A stretch of 40,942 nt of DNA, taken from Pseudomonadota bacterium. Its GTDB lineage: Bacteria; Pseudomonadota; Gammaproteobacteria; Burkholderiales; Burkholderiaceae_C. The DNA lies in NCBI GenBank assembly GCA_021841865.1, contig JAKCDM010000013.1, positions 5,762-46,703 on the forward strand, given 5' to 3'. This document shows positions 15,259 to 23,600 of the stretch, one piece after another. The notes beneath the pieces are model-generated. The model was not told the DNA's origin. It did not search any database and worked only from the letters and a program-made list of their open reading frames with translations. Positions within the stretch are counted from its first letter, which is position 1; every line of letters starts with the position of its first letter. The position numbers were made by a program, and so were the translations under genes.

Positions 15259-15687
15259 ATGACCAAGTCCGTTGCCCAACCTACCGCGCTGACCGTGCAT
15301 CGCGGCTCGCGCATGCTGGAAATCGCCTTCGACGACGGCGCGTCGTTCCGCATTCCCTTCGAGCTGCTGCGCGTGTATTCGCCGTCGGCCGAGGTGCGGG
15401 GCCACGGCCCGGGCCAGGAGGTGCTGCAGAGCGGCAAGCGAGACGTGCTGATCGACGCGCTGGAGCCGGTCGGCCAGTACGCTGTGCAGCCGGTGTTCTC
15501 CGACGGGCACGACAGCGGGATCTACACCTGGGAATACCTGTATTTTCTCGGCCAGGAGCGCGAGCGACTGTGGCAGGAGTACCTGGAGAAACTGCAGCTG
15601 GCCGGAGTCGACCGTGACGCACCGATGGGGTCGGGCGCTGCCGGCGCGTCGTGCTCGCAGCACTCGGGGCACCGCCATGTCCACTGA
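15259..15687 (+). CDS. DUF971 (GBBH-like) protein
   Basis: 142 residues. The domain known from the N-terminus of gamma-butyrobetaine hydroxylase fills about 8-115: [53 protein letters not shown]. Stand-alone versions are small proteins of unproven function, proposed to bind metal or iron-sulfur clusters. The C-terminus is atypical: [11 protein letters not shown], with one Cys and four His that could bind metal. It precedes ubiE with an 11-bp overlap, so it is probably translationally coupled to ubiquinone synthesis. A -10-like CATAAT lies at 15227-15232 without a clear -35. Confidence 0.88.
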   Translation: MTKSVAQPTALTVHRGSRMLEIAFDDGASFRIPFELLRVYSPSAEVRGHGPGQEVLQSGKRDVLIDALEPVGQYAVQPVFSDGHDSGIYTWEYLYFLGQERERLWQEYLEKLQLAGVDRDAPMGSGAAGASCSQHSGHRHVH

Positions 15688-16417
15688 ACCGACCACGCAC
15701 TTCGGTTTCGAGACCGTCGCCGAGGGGGACAAGGCGCGCCGCGTGGCGCAGGTGTTCGAGTCGGTGGCGCCGCGCTACGACCTGATGAACGACCTGATGA
15801 GCGCCGGCCTGCACCGCATATGGAAGGCCTTCACGGTGCAGCTCGCCGGCGTGCGTGCCGGGCACCGCGTGCTCGACGTGGCTTCCGGCACGGGCGACCT
15901 CGCGCGCGCCTTCGCCACGCGGGTGCAGCCCGGCGGCATGGTGGTGGCGACCGACATCAACGGCGCGATGCTCGACGAGGGGCGCAGGCGCCTGCTGGAT
16001 GCAGGGGTCTGCGTGCCGGCGGTGCAATGCGACGCCGAGCAGCTGCCTTTCGCCGACGCCAGCTTCGACCGCGTCAGCGTCGCCTTCGGGCTGCGCAACA
16101 TGACCCACAAGGAGCGCGCGCTGGCCGAGTTCCGGCGCGTTCTGCGCCCCGGCGGCAAGCTGCTGGTGCTCGAGTTCTCCCGCCCCTGGGAGCCGCTGCG
16201 CCCGGCCTACGACTGGTATTCGTTCAAGGTGCTGCCGCGCCTGGGCCGCCTCGTGGCCTCCGATTCCGACAGCTACCGATACCTGGCCGAGTCCATTCGC
16301 CGCCACCCGGACCAGGCCACGTTGAAGGCCATGATGGAGCAGTCGGGTTTTGCCGGAGTGCAGTGGTACAACCTCAGCGCCGGAGTGGTCGCGCTGCACG
16401 TGGGCATGCGCGCCTGA
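15677..16417 (+). CDS. ubiE: Ubiquinone/menaquinone biosynthesis C-methyltransferase UbiE
   Basis: 246 residues. This AdoMet-dependent enzyme methylates carbon 2 of the benzoquinol ring in ubiquinone synthesis, and demethylmenaquinol where present. Motifs are [19 protein letters not shown] at the N-terminus, [23 protein letters not shown]-binding [22 protein letters not shown], and [20 protein letters not shown]. The ATG at 15677 starts [10 protein letters not shown]; the in-frame ATG at 15614 lies deep within the preceding gene. The 11-bp overlap with the DUF971 gene and the downstream ubiJ and ubiB define a ubiquinone gene cluster. Confidence 0.97.
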   Translation: MSTEPTTHFGFETVAEGDKARRVAQVFESVAPRYDLMNDLMSAGLHRIWKAFTVQLAGVRAGHRVLDVASGTGDLARAFATRVQPGGMVVATDINGAMLDEGRRRLLDAGVCVPAVQCDAEQLPFADASFDRVSVAFGLRNMTHKERALAEFRRVLRPGGKLLVLEFSRPWEPLRPAYDWYSFKVLPRLGRLVASDSDSYRYLAESIRRHPDQATLKAMMEQSGFAGVQWYNLSAGVVALHVGMRA

Positions 16418-16421
16418 GCCG

Positions 16422-16444
16422 CCGGGCGCGCTGCGCGCGCCCGG
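16422..16444 (+). terminator. GC-rich hairpin after ubiE
   Basis: CCGGGCGCG (16422-16430) pairs perfectly with CGCGCCCGG (16436-16444) around a 5-nt loop, five bases after the ubiE stop codon. There is no T-run, so it may slow or process the transcript rather than end it. Confidence 0.4.
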
Positions 16445-16497
16445 ATGCCGCGCATTGACATGCCGGCGGCCCGCCGGCCAGGAACCATGCGGGACCC

Positions 16498-16503
16498 TAG
16501 AAT
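16498..16503 (+). promoter_or_regulatory. -10 box upstream of ubiJ
   Basis: TAGAAT matches the sigma-70 -10 consensus at five of six positions and would start transcription about 20 nt before the ubiJ ATG. No good -35 lies 16-18 bp upstream; a perfect TTGACA at 16455-16460 is too far away to pair with it. Confidence 0.35.
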
Positions 16504-16528
16504 GCGGTTGCCGCATCGCGAGTCCTCC

Positions 16529-17215
16529 ATGTCCAGCGCATCCTCCCCGGCCGTCTCCTCCGCCGCTTCCTCCGCCGCTTCCCCCGCCGCCAGTGCCTCG
16601 TCCGCCCTCGAATCCGCCGCGCAGGTCCTGCTGCGGCGCACGGTGGCCATCGCCGACCATCTGGTGGCGCAACAGCCCCAGGGCCGCGCACGTCTCGCGC
16701 CGCACGCCGGCAAGACGGTGCAGCTGCGCGCCGGCGGTGTCGCGGTGCGCCTGCTCGTCGGCGAGCAGGGCGGCCTGCAGGCCGTGGGCGTGACCGACGG
16801 AGCCCCCGCGCTGCAGCTCGATGTCGACCTCGTGCGCTGGCTGTCGGCCCAGATGCGGGGCGGGCCCGAGGCCGCGCTGGGCGGGGTTCGGATCGCCGGC
16901 GATGCCGAGTTCGCGCAGGCCGTGTCGTGGCTGCTCGGCCATGTGCGCTGGGACGCCGAGGCGGATCTCGCGCGCTGGGTCGGGGACATCGCGGCGCACC
17001 GCGTGGTGCGCGGCGCGCGCGACGCGGGCTCGCGCATGCGGGAACTGGCCTCTCGCGTCGACAGCGACGCCCGCGAGTGGCTGCGCGAGGCGCCTCGCGG
17101 CGTGGTCGGGCGCTGGGAGACCGAATCGGTGGCGGCCGAGCTGGCACGCCTGCGCGACGCCACGGCGCGCCTGGACAAGCGCGTCGAGGCCCTGCGCCGA
17201 CGCCTGGGTGCCTGA
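16529..17215 (+). CDS. ubiJ: UbiJ, SCP2-domain accessory protein for ubiquinone synthesis
   Basis: 228 residues. A low-complexity Ser/Ala N-terminus (about 1-30) is followed by an SCP2 lipid-binding domain (about 35-130; [31 protein letters not shown]) and a C-terminal helical region with [22 protein letters not shown], a likely coiled coil. In E. coli UbiJ binds ubiquinone intermediates and, with UbiK, holds the soluble Ubi metabolon together. It ends 5 bp before ubiB, as expected for the ubiE-ubiJ-ubiB cluster. The start is uncertain: ATG at 16502 would add nine residues, but 16529 gives the more usual length. Confidence 0.88.
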   Translation: MSSASSPAVSSAASSAASPAASASSALESAAQVLLRRTVAIADHLVAQQPQGRARLAPHAGKTVQLRAGGVAVRLLVGEQGGLQAVGVTDGAPALQLDVDLVRWLSAQMRGGPEAALGGVRIAGDAEFAQAVSWLLGHVRWDAEADLARWVGDIAAHRVVRGARDAGSRMRELASRVDSDAREWLREAPRGVVGRWETESVAAELARLRDATARLDKRVEALRRRLGA

Positions 17216-17220
17216 ATCCG

Positions 17221-18789
17221 ATGCGCCGCCTGCTTCGTCTGCTGCGCATCCTGCTGGTCGTCTACCGCCATGGGCTGGACCAACTCGCGCTCGAGGGTTT
17301 CCGCCATCGCTGGGTGAGGGCGCTGGCGCGCCTGCTGGCGCTGGGGCGCGACCTGCGCACTCCGCGCGGCGTACGCCTGCGCCTGGCGCTGCAGGAGCTC
17401 GGCCCGATCTTCGTCAAGTTCGGGCAGATGCTGTCGACCCGGCGCGACCTGCTGCCGCGCGACATCGCCGACGAGCTCGCGTTGCTGCAGGATCGGGTTC
17501 CGCCCTTCGACTCCGACGTCGCGGTGCGCATGATCGAGAAGGCGCTGGGGCATCCGCTGGAGCAGCTGTTCTCCCATTTCGAGCGCATTCCGGTGGCCAG
17601 CGCGTCCATCGCGCAGGTGCATTTCGCGCTGCTGCCCGAGGAGCACGCCGGAGTCGGCAGGGAGGTCGCGGTCAAGGTGCTGCGCCCCGGCATGCTGCGG
17701 GTCATCGACCAGGACCTGGCGCTGATGCGCCTGCTCGCCGGCTGGGTCCAGCGCGCCTGGGCCGACGGCAAGCGCCTGAAGCCGCGCGAGGTGGTCGCCG
17801 AGTTCGACAAATACCTGCACGACGAGCTGGACCTGGTGCGCGAGGCAGCCAACGCGGCGCAATTGCGCCGCAACATGGACGGCCTCGGCCTGGTGCTGAT
17901 CCCGCAGATGGTGTGGGACCTGTGCCGCCCCAGCGTGATCGTCATGGAGCGCATGCACGGGGTTCCGATCAGCCAGGTCGAGCGCTTGCGCGAGGCCGGC
18001 GTGGACATCCGCAAGCTCGCGCAAAGCGGCGTCGAGATCTTTTTCACCCAGGTGTTCCGGGACGGCTTTTTCCACGCCGACATGCACCCCGGCAACATCA
18101 TGGTCAGCCTGGATCCGCAGACCTTCGGCTGGTACATCGCGCTCGACTTCGGAATCATCGGCACGTTGTCGGCCTTCGACAAGGATTACCTGGCGCAGAA
18201 TTTCATCGCCTTCTTCCAGCGCGACTACCGGCGCGTGGCCGAGCTGCACCTGGAATCGGGCTGGGTGCCGGCCGACGTGCGCGTGGACGAGCTCGAGGCC
18301 GCGGTGCGCACCGTGTGCGAGCCGCAGTTCGAGCGGCCGCTGAAGGACATTTCGCTGGGCCAGATCCTGATGCGCCTGTTCCAGGTGTCGCGGCGCTTCA
18401 AGGTCGAGATCCAGCCCCAGCTGGTGCTGCTGCAGAAGACCCTGCTCAACGTGGAGGGCCTGGGGCGCCAGCTCGACCCCGATCTCGACCTGTGGAGCAC
18501 GGCACAGCCCTTCCTGCGCCGCTGGATGCGCTCGCAGGTGGGCTGGCCGGCGTTGCGCGAGCACCTGCGCCGGGAGGCTCCGCGCTACGCGCAGTACCTG
18601 CCGGCGCTGCCGCGCCTGGCGCACCAGGCGCTGGAGCACGGCGTTCCGTCGCGCGAGCGCGACATGTACCGCCAGTTGCTGGCCGAGCAGCGGCGCACCA
18701 ACGCGCTGCTGCAGGGTCTGGTCGGTTTCGGGCTCGGCGTGCTCGCGGTGCTGCTGGTGCTCGCGTTGTGGACATCGCGGCCGTTCTGA
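17221..18789 (+). CDS. ubiB: UbiB, ABC1/ADCK-family atypical kinase-like ATPase
   Basis: 522 residues. UbiB is a membrane-associated ATPase required for ubiquinone synthesis, thought to help extract lipid intermediates rather than phosphorylate proteins. The diagnostic KxGQ motif is KFGQ at 66-69, followed by STRRDLLP. Other kinase-like elements are [31 protein letters not shown] and [10 protein letters not shown]-terminal hydrophobic helix (about 500-518, [16 protein letters not shown]) anchors it. It starts 5 bp after ubiJ. The stop codon lies inside the first unit of a 5-bp repeat that runs into the intergenic repeat block. Confidence 0.96.
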   Translation: MRRLLRLLRILLVVYRHGLDQLALEGFRHRWVRALARLLALGRDLRTPRGVRLRLALQELGPIFVKFGQMLSTRRDLLPRDIADELALLQDRVPPFDSDVAVRMIEKALGHPLEQLFSHFERIPVASASIAQVHFALLPEEHAGVGREVAVKVLRPGMLRVIDQDLALMRLLAGWVQRAWADGKRLKPREVVAEFDKYLHDELDLVREAANAAQLRRNMDGLGLVLIPQMVWDLCRPSVIVMERMHGVPISQVERLREAGVDIRKLAQSGVEIFFTQVFRDGFFHADMHPGNIMVSLDPQTFGWYIALDFGIIGTLSAFDKDYLAQNFIAFFQRDYRRVAELHLESGWVPADVRVDELEAAVRTVCEPQFERPLKDISLGQILMRLFQVSRRFKVEIQPQLVLLQKTLLNVEGLGRQLDPDLDLWSTAQPFLRRWMRSQVGWPALREHLRREAPRYAQYLPALPRLAHQALEHGVPSRERDMYRQLLAEQRRTNALLQGLVGFGLGVLAVLLVLALWTSRPF

Positions 18790-18810
18790 GCCGAGCTGAG
18801 CTGAGCTGAG
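18786..18810 (+). repeat. Pentanucleotide microsatellite at the ubiB stop codon
   Basis: Five CTGAG-type pentamers run head to tail: CTGAG, CCGAG, CTGAG, CTGAG, CTGAG. The ubiB TGA is in the first unit, so changes in copy number downstream would not alter the protein. Confidence 0.8.
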
Positions 18811-19000
18811 CGCCCCCAGGGCCGGGCCTTGCCCGGCCCGCCCCCCGTGGGGGTCAAGGAATCTTGGGGCGGCCCGGCGATTCCTCGAGAGCGCCCCCAG
18901 GGCCGGGCCTTGCCCGGCCCGCCCCCCGTGGGGGTCAAGGAATCTTGGGGCGGCCCGGCGATTCCTTGAGAGCGCCCCCAGGGCCGGGCCTTGCCCGGCC
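18810..19000 (+). repeat. 81-bp tandem repeat, two full copies and a third partial copy
   Basis: Copies begin at 18810, 18891 and 18972 with GCGCCCCCAGGGCC. The two full copies differ at one base (CCTCGAGA versus CCTTGAGA); the third stops after 29 bp. Each unit can form strong hairpins: GGGCCGGGC-CTT-GCCCGGCCC, CCCCC-GT-GGGGG, and an outer dyad AGGAATC...GATTCCT. It is not coding and fills the ubiB-coaX gap. It resembles a palindromic intergenic repeat that has been tandemly amplified, and it could end ubiB transcription. Confidence 0.9.
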
Positions 19001-19018
19001 GGCGGCGTCTGCTATGGT
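18991..19018 (+). promoter_or_regulatory. Candidate coaX promoter using the last repeat copy
   Basis: TTGCCC (18991-18996) and TATGGT (19013-19018) each match the sigma-70 boxes at four of six bases, with a 16-bp spacer, and lie 27 bp before the coaX ATG. The -35 part is inside the truncated third copy of the 81-bp repeat. The same TTGCCC occurs in the other copies without a nearby -10. Confidence 0.3.
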
Positions 19019-19044
19019 GGCGCACTCGTTCGCCAACGCCCGAC

Positions 19045-19845
19045 ATGTCCCTGCTGCTGCTCGACCTCGGCAATACCCGCCTGAAGTGGGGGGTCTGTGA
19101 CTGCGCGGGCGACGCTTCGCCCGCTGCTGCCCATGGCGCGATGCCGCTGGAAGCCATCGAGACCCTGGCCGACAGCGTGCGCGCGCAGGTCGAAGTGCTG
19201 CCGCGCGTGGCCGTGGGCTGCGCCGTCGCCGGCGCGGTGGCAACGATGCGGGTGGAGGCGCAACTGGCGCGCCTGGGGCTGCGCTGCCACTGGATGCATT
19301 CGATGCCGCAGCAATGCGGGGTGCGCAACGGCTACACCACGCCCAGCATGCTCGGCGCGGACCGCTGGGCTTCGCTGATCGGCGCGCGCAGGCGCCATTC
19401 GCATCGCGCGGTGCTGATCATCAGCGTGGGCACCGCGGTGACCATCGACTGCCTGGCCGCCGACGGGCGCTTCCTGGGCGGAGTCATCCTGCCCGGCTTC
19501 GGGCTCATGCTGCGCGCGCTGGAAATGGGAACTGCCGGGCTCAAGGTTCCCGAGGGCGAGTTGCGCGAGTTTCCGAACAACACCAGCGACGGCCTGATGA
19601 CCGGCGGTGCGCTGGCCATCGCCGGCGCCGCGCGCCAGATGCATGAACGCCTCGCGCGCCTGCAGCAGCAGGAGCCGGCGGTGCTGCTCACCGGAGGCGC
19701 CGCGCCCAAGCTGGAGCTTGCGCTGGGGCTGCCGCACCAGAGCGTGGAGCACCTGGTGTTCGAGGGCCTGCTGGGCATCGCCGCCGAGCGCGGCCTGATC
19801 CCGCGGCAGCGCGAGCGCGCCGGGCACGGCACGGCTCGCGCCTGA
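19045..19845 (+). CDS. coaX: Type III pantothenate kinase
   Basis: 266 residues. CoaX phosphorylates pantothenate, the first step of coenzyme A synthesis; type III enzymes are insensitive to CoA feedback and need a monovalent cation. ASKHA-fold motifs are visible: LLLDLGNTRLKWG (phosphate 1 with catalytic Asp), YTTPSMLGADRWASLIGA, IISVGTAVTIDCL (second phosphate loop), GGVILPGFGLML and LLTGGAAPKL. The ATG at 19045 places the LDLGNT motif 6 residues in, as usual; no ribosome site is evident before it. Burkholderiales often have birA upstream of coaX, but here ubiB and a repeat block precede it. It is convergent with hslU, 21 bp apart. Confidence 0.95.
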   Translation: MSLLLLDLGNTRLKWGVCDCAGDASPAAAHGAMPLEAIETLADSVRAQVEVLPRVAVGCAVAGAVATMRVEAQLARLGLRCHWMHSMPQQCGVRNGYTTPSMLGADRWASLIGARRRHSHRAVLIISVGTAVTIDCLAADGRFLGGVILPGFGLMLRALEMGTAGLKVPEGELREFPNNTSDGLMTGGALAIAGAARQMHERLARLQQQEPAVLLTGGAAPKLELALGLPHQSVEHLVFEGLLGIAAERGLIPRQRERAGHGTARA

Positions 19846-19866
19846 TCGCGGGCGCGCCTGCGGCGC

Positions 19867-21177
19867 CTACAGCACGTAGCGCGACAGGTCCTGGTCGCGC
19901 GCGATCTCGCCGAGTTGCGACTCCACGAACTGCGCGTCCACGCGCAGCGTCTGCTCCCTGCTGCCGTCGGCCTGGAAGGAAACCTCTTCCAGCAGGCGCT
20001 CCAGCACGGTGTGCAGACGTCGTGCTCCGATGTTTTCGGTGCGTTCGTTGACGGCATGGGCGATCTCGGCCATGCGCGCGATTCCGTCGGGCGCGAACTC
20101 CAGGCGCACCCCGTCGGTGGCCAGCAGGGCCTGGTACTGCTTGACCAGGCTGGCATCGGTGCTGGTGAGAATGGACACGAAGTCCTGCACCGACAGGCTG
20201 TCGAGCTCGACGCGGATCGGGAAGCGTCCCTGCAGCTCGGGGATCAGGTCCGAGGGCTTGGACAGGTGGAACGCGCCGCTGGCGATGAACAGCACATGGT
20301 CGGTTCGCACCATGCCGTACTTGGTGCTGACCGTCGTTCCCTCGACCAGCGGCAGCAGGTCGCGCTGCACGCCCTGGCGCGACACGTCGGCACCATGCGC
20401 GCGATCGCCCGCGGCGATCTTGTCGATCTCGTCGAGGAACACGATGCCGTGCTGCTCGACCAGCTGCACGGCGCGCGACTTGATCTGCTCCTCGTCGAGC
20501 AGCCTCGCCGCCTCCTCCTGCTGCAGCGCGCGCAGCGCGTCGCGCACCTTCATCGTGCGCCGGGTGCCGCGCGCGCCGGACTGGCCCATGCCGGCGAACA
20601 GGCCCTTGAGCTGCTCGGCCATCTCCTCCATGCCGGGAGGGGTCATGATGTCGACGCTGGGTTGCGCGCGGCTGATCTCGATCTCGATGTCGCGGTCGTC
20701 GAGCTGGCCCTCGCGCAGGCGCTTGCGCATGACCTGTCGCGTGCTGGAGTCGCCCGACACGCCGGGCAGCAGCGCGTCGAGGATGCGCTCCTCGGCGGCG
20801 TCCTCGGCTGGCGCGCGATGCGCCTGCATGGCCTGCTCGCGCACCTGCTTGACGGCGACCTCGACCAGGTCGCGCACGATGGTGTCGACGTCGCGCCCGA
20901 CATAGCCGACCTCGGTGAACTTGGTGGCCTCGATCTTGATGAACGGTGCGTGCGCCAGGCGCGCCAGGCGGCGCGCGATCTCGGTCTTGCCGACCCCGGT
21001 GGGGCCGATCATCAGGATGTTCTTGGGCGTGATCTCGTGGCGCAGCGGTTCGGTCACCTGCTGACGGCGCCAGCGGTTGCGCAGCGCCACCGCGACGGCG
21101 CGCTTGGCCTGCGCCTGCCCGACCACGAAGCGGTCGAGCTCGGAGACGATTTCTCGGGGGGTCATGTCCATGGCCAT
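19867..21177 (-). CDS. hslU: HslU, ATPase subunit of the HslUV protease
   Basis: 436 residues, a AAA+ unfoldase that forms a hexamer and feeds proteins into HslV. Motifs: the N-terminal [17 protein letters not shown], Walker A GPTGVGKT at 58-65, pore-loop [10 protein letters not shown], Walker [13 protein letters not shown], sensor region [30 protein letters not shown], and the C-terminus DQDLSRYVL, which inserts into HslV. The intermediate domain lies at about 130-240. Three in-frame ATGs are clustered (MAMDMT); the first is chosen, overlapping the hslV stop as TGATG, and the true start could be six or twelve bases later. It is coupled to hslV. Confidence 0.97.
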   Translation of the reverse strand: MAMDMTPREIVSELDRFVVGQAQAKRAVAVALRNRWRRQQVTEPLRHEITPKNILMIGPTGVGKTEIARRLARLAHAPFIKIEATKFTEVGYVGRDVDTIVRDLVEVAVKQVREQAMQAHRAPAEDAAEERILDALLPGVSGDSSTRQVMRKRLREGQLDDRDIEIEISRAQPSVDIMTPPGMEEMAEQLKGLFAGMGQSGARGTRRTMKVRDALRALQQEEAARLLDEEQIKSRAVQLVEQHGIVFLDEIDKIAAGDRAHGADVSRQGVQRDLLPLVEGTTVSTKYGMVRTDHVLFIASGAFHLSKPSDLIPELQGRFPIRVELDSLSVQDFVSILTSTDASLVKQYQALLATDGVRLEFAPDGIARMAEIAHAVNERTENIGARRLHTVLERLLEEVSFQADGSREQTLRVDAQFVESQLGEIARDQDLSRYVL

Positions 21178-21716
21178 CAGTCGCCCAGGGTCTCGATGCG
21201 CAGTTCGTGATTGGTGTAGATGCACAGGTCGGCCGCGATGTGCAGCGAACGCTCGACGATGTCGCGCGCCGCCAGCTCGCTGTTCTCCAGCAGCGCGCGC
21301 GCTGCGGCCTGCGCGTAGGCTCCGCCCGAGCCGATGGCCAGGATGCCCTGCTCGGGCTCCAGCACGTCGCCGTTGCCGGTGATGATCAGCGACGCGCTGG
21401 CGTCGGCCACCGCCAGCATGGCCTCGAGCCTGCGCAGCGCGCGGTCGCTGCGCCAGTCCTTGGCCAGCTCGACGGCAGCGCGCACCAGCTGGCCGTGATG
21501 CTCCTGCAACTTGGCCTCGAAGCGTTCGAACAGCGTGAACGCATCGGCCGTGCCGCCGGCGAATCCGGCCAGCACGCGCTGGTCGTGCAGCTTTCGCACC
21601 TTGCGCGCGCTGGCCTTGATGACCACGTTGCCGAGCGTGACCTGGCCGTCACCGCCGAGGGCCACGTGCGAGCCGCGGCGCACGCTCAGGATGGTGGTGC
21701 CGTGATATTGATCCAT
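21177..21716 (-). CDS. hslV: HslV, proteolytic subunit of the HslUV protease
   Basis: 179 residues, proteasome-beta-like threonine protease that forms two stacked hexamers. The N-terminus reads MDQYHG then TTILSVRRG; the catalytic nucleophile is Thr7, exposed by removing a six-residue propeptide, as known for Burkholderiales homologues (E. coli removes only Met). Other motifs: [67 protein letters not shown]. It overlaps hslU by one base. No clear ribosome site precedes the ATG; a long GC hairpin lies between it and the preceding STAS gene. HslUV expression is usually heat-inducible; no sigma-32 box is convincing here. Confidence 0.97.
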   Translation of the reverse strand: MDQYHGTTILSVRRGSHVALGGDGQVTLGNVVIKASARKVRKLHDQRVLAGFAGGTADAFTLFERFEAKLQEHHGQLVRAAVELAKDWRSDRALRRLEAMLAVADASASLIITGNGDVLEPEQGILAIGSGGAYAQAAARALLENSELAARDIVERSLHIAADLCIYTNHELRIETLGD

Positions 21717-21733
21717 GTGCTTGTACGAAATGC

Positions 21734-21767
21734 GGTCGGGCGGCGGCAGGGGCTGCCGCCGCCGACC
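21734..21767 (-). terminator. 15-bp GC hairpin between the STAS gene and hslV
   Basis: GGTCGG-G-CGGCGGCAG (21734-21749) pairs with CTGCCGCCGCCGACC (21753-21767) around a GGG loop, leaving one bulged base. It fills most of the 65-bp gap. It is the strongest hairpin in this operon and may attenuate transcription into hslVU or mark an RNA-processing point; there is no T-run. Confidence 0.45.
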
Positions 21768-21781
21768 GGGGTGCCCGGGTT

Positions 21782-23548
21782 TCAGGATTTGCGCAGTTCG
21801 ACCTGGGCCACCGAGCTGATGCCGAGGATCGCGAACAGGCCGGCGATCAGCCGGTGCGTGCCCTCGAAGCGTACCGCACGTCCGGCGCTGCTTTGCGCCA
21901 TCACCCAGTTCAGCACCACGCCGGCGCTGGCGAAGTCCAGGCGCCGCAGCCCGGCGAGGTCGACCACCACGGCGCCGTGGCCGTCCGCGACCTTGTCCAG
22001 GGGCTTGAGAAAATCCTCGCTGCCGCCGCTGATCTCGCCCTGCAGTCGCGCCATCGCGACGCCATCGGTCTCGGTGTTCGAGAAACGCGTCGGCAGACGG
22101 CTGTTGGCGGCGCCGGGCAGCAGCGATCCCGGGCCCCCCGGCAGCGGCGCGTCGCCGAGGCCGAGCAGGCGCACGCGCGCCCGGCTCGGCTCCCACGACG
22201 GCGGCGAGATCTCGTAGGTCACGCAGTAGTCGAGCGCGGTCGACTCGAAGGCCTCCTGCGCCGCCGCCAGTCGCAGCAATTCCAGGCGCGCGCCCCACCA
22301 GGCCGGGTCGGCCTCGCGCTGCATGGCCGGCGACTGCGCGGCGCAGGCCTCGAGCAGGTGGTCGAGGCCGGACACGTCGACCTGGCGGCCGGCCGCGGCG
22401 TTGAGCACCTTGAAGGTTTCCTGCAGGATTTCCTGCGCGCCGTCGAGCACGGCGGTCAGCGCGTTGAAGTCCAGCGCCACCGGGCCGGTGCCGTCGCGTG
22501 CCAGCAGCAGCAGGGCCTGCGCGCGCGCAGCGTCGAGTTCGCCCAGCGCGGTGAACGAGCCGGCCGGCGCGCCGGCCCCCGCCGCCTGCGCGCCAGGCGC
22601 CAGCGGCGCGCCGCCCCACGACGGCGCCGACGACTGGAAACGGTCGACGTAATCGCTCACCAGGGCCTCGAAGCGCTGCAGGTCGCCGCCGGCGCGGTAC
22701 AGGTCGAACAGGGCCAGCCAGAACTCGTTTTCGAGCTTGCGCTCGGGGGAGCCCGAAATGGCCTCCAGCAGCGCGCGCTCGGCGCCCTGGTCGTTGCCGT
22801 TGGCGAAATCCATGCAGGCCTGGTCGAACAGCGGGCTCGACGAGACTCCCTCCTGCACGTCCACGGCCATCGAATGGGTCGGGTCGGACGCCAGCGAGCT
22901 GGACGACCAGGGCTGCGCGGCAGCGCGCGCGAACGGCGAATGCGTGGCGGCGTCCACGCTGCCGATTCGCGTCGGCGCGAGCTGGGTGGCAGCCATCTGG
23001 GTGGCGGCCAGCTGCGTGGGTGCGAGCTGGGTCGGAGCGGGTACCGTCGCCTGCATCGGGCCGCCGGTGCCTGCCTGCGGCTGCCGGCTCAGCGTGTCGG
23101 TGGCGGCGAAAGTCAGCGGCTGCGTGCTGTGCACGGGTGCGGCGGGCGGCGGCATCGGCACCGTGGAGGCCACGGATACGGGCGAGCGCGATTCGGAGGT
23201 CGAGTCCTGCACCATCGCGCGCTCGATCTCGTTGATCTTGCGCAGCGTGGCCTCGCGCTGCGGCGCCTGCGGCAGGCCGGCGCCCGTGTCGGGCAGGTCG
23301 GAAAGCACCAGGTCGGGGGTTTCCCCGCTCGCCTGCTGCTTGCGCAGGCGACGCAGCGCCGCGAGTTCACGCTTGCGGATGAAGGCGTCGAGCTTGCGCT
23401 GCTCCTCGCGCGCACGCTGGTGCTCCTGCTCCTGCTGCTCGCGCAGGGCGTTCTCGTGCCGGGTCAGCGACCAATCCTGGGTCGGATTCTTGACGAATTC
23501 GCTGACCCTGCCCCAGAAACTGCGCTGCTTGACGGGTTCTTCGGCCAT
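21782..23548 (-). CDS. STAS-domain protein with charged N-terminal coiled coil, function unknown
   Basis: 588 residues. Layout: a charged helical N-terminus (about 30-75; [19 protein letters not shown]), a long Pro/Ser/Thr-rich linker (about 115-235) with five five-residue repeats of the form [PA]TQ[LM]A at 172-196, a helical region resembling the TPR-like part of FimV-type proteins (about 240-305; [19 protein letters not shown]), a possible degenerate STAS domain (about 332-405), and a clear C-terminal STAS domain (about 495-588; [19 protein letters not shown]). STAS domains act in anti-sigma antagonists and phospholipid-transport proteins such as MlaB. No signal peptide or membrane helix is seen, so it is probably cytoplasmic. 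It lies between dksA and hslV and is likely co-transcribed with dksA. I do not recognise a named gene. Confidence 0.8.
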   Translation of the reverse strand: MAEEPVKQRSFWGRVSEFVKNPTQDWSLTRHENALREQQEQEHQRAREEQRKLDAFIRKRELAALRRLRKQQASGETPDLVLSDLPDTGAGLPQAPQREATLRKINEIERAMVQDSTSESRSPVSVASTVPMPPPAAPVHSTQPLTFAATDTLSRQPQAGTGGPMQATVPAPTQLAPTQLAATQMAATQLAPTRIGSVDAATHSPFARAAAQPWSSSSLASDPTHSMAVDVQEGVSSSPLFDQACMDFANGNDQGAERALLEAISGSPERKLENEFWLALFDLYRAGGDLQRFEALVSDYVDRFQSSAPSWGGAPLAPGAQAAGAGAPAGSFTALGELDAARAQALLLLARDGTGPVALDFNALTAVLDGAQEILQETFKVLNAAAGRQVDVSGLDHLLEACAAQSPAMQREADPAWWGARLELLRLAAAQEAFESTALDYCVTYEISPPSWEPSRARVRLLGLGDAPLPGGPGSLLPGAANSRLPTRFSNTETDGVAMARLQGEISGGSEDFLKPLDKVADGHGAVVVDLAGLRRLDFASAGVVLNWVMAQSSAGRAVRFEGTHRLIAGLFAILGISSVAQVELRKS

Positions 23549-23572
23549 GGATGCGGTCGGGCGGCTGCGTCA

Positions 23573-23591
23573 GCCAGGCCTCGGGCCTGGC
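23573..23591 (-). terminator. 8-bp hairpin between dksA and the STAS gene
   Basis: GCCAGGCC (23573-23580) and GGCCTGGC (23584-23591) form a perfect stem with a three-base loop about 10 bp after the dksA stop. Without a T-run it may only weaken readthrough into the STAS gene. Confidence 0.4.
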
Positions 23592-23600
23592 GCAAGGGGG

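Noticed and set aside
13695-15617. 640-residue plus-strand frame opposite the acetyltransferase gene
   Set aside because: No domain, no ribosome site, composition explained by codon bias of the gene on the other strand.
16455-16460. TTGACA as -35 of ubiJ
   Set aside because: It is 37 bp from the best -10 box and no acceptable -10 lies 16-18 bp downstream of it.
18810-19000. CRISPR array
   Set aside because: The 81-bp units are directly adjacent and identical apart from one base; there are no unique spacers and no cas genes.
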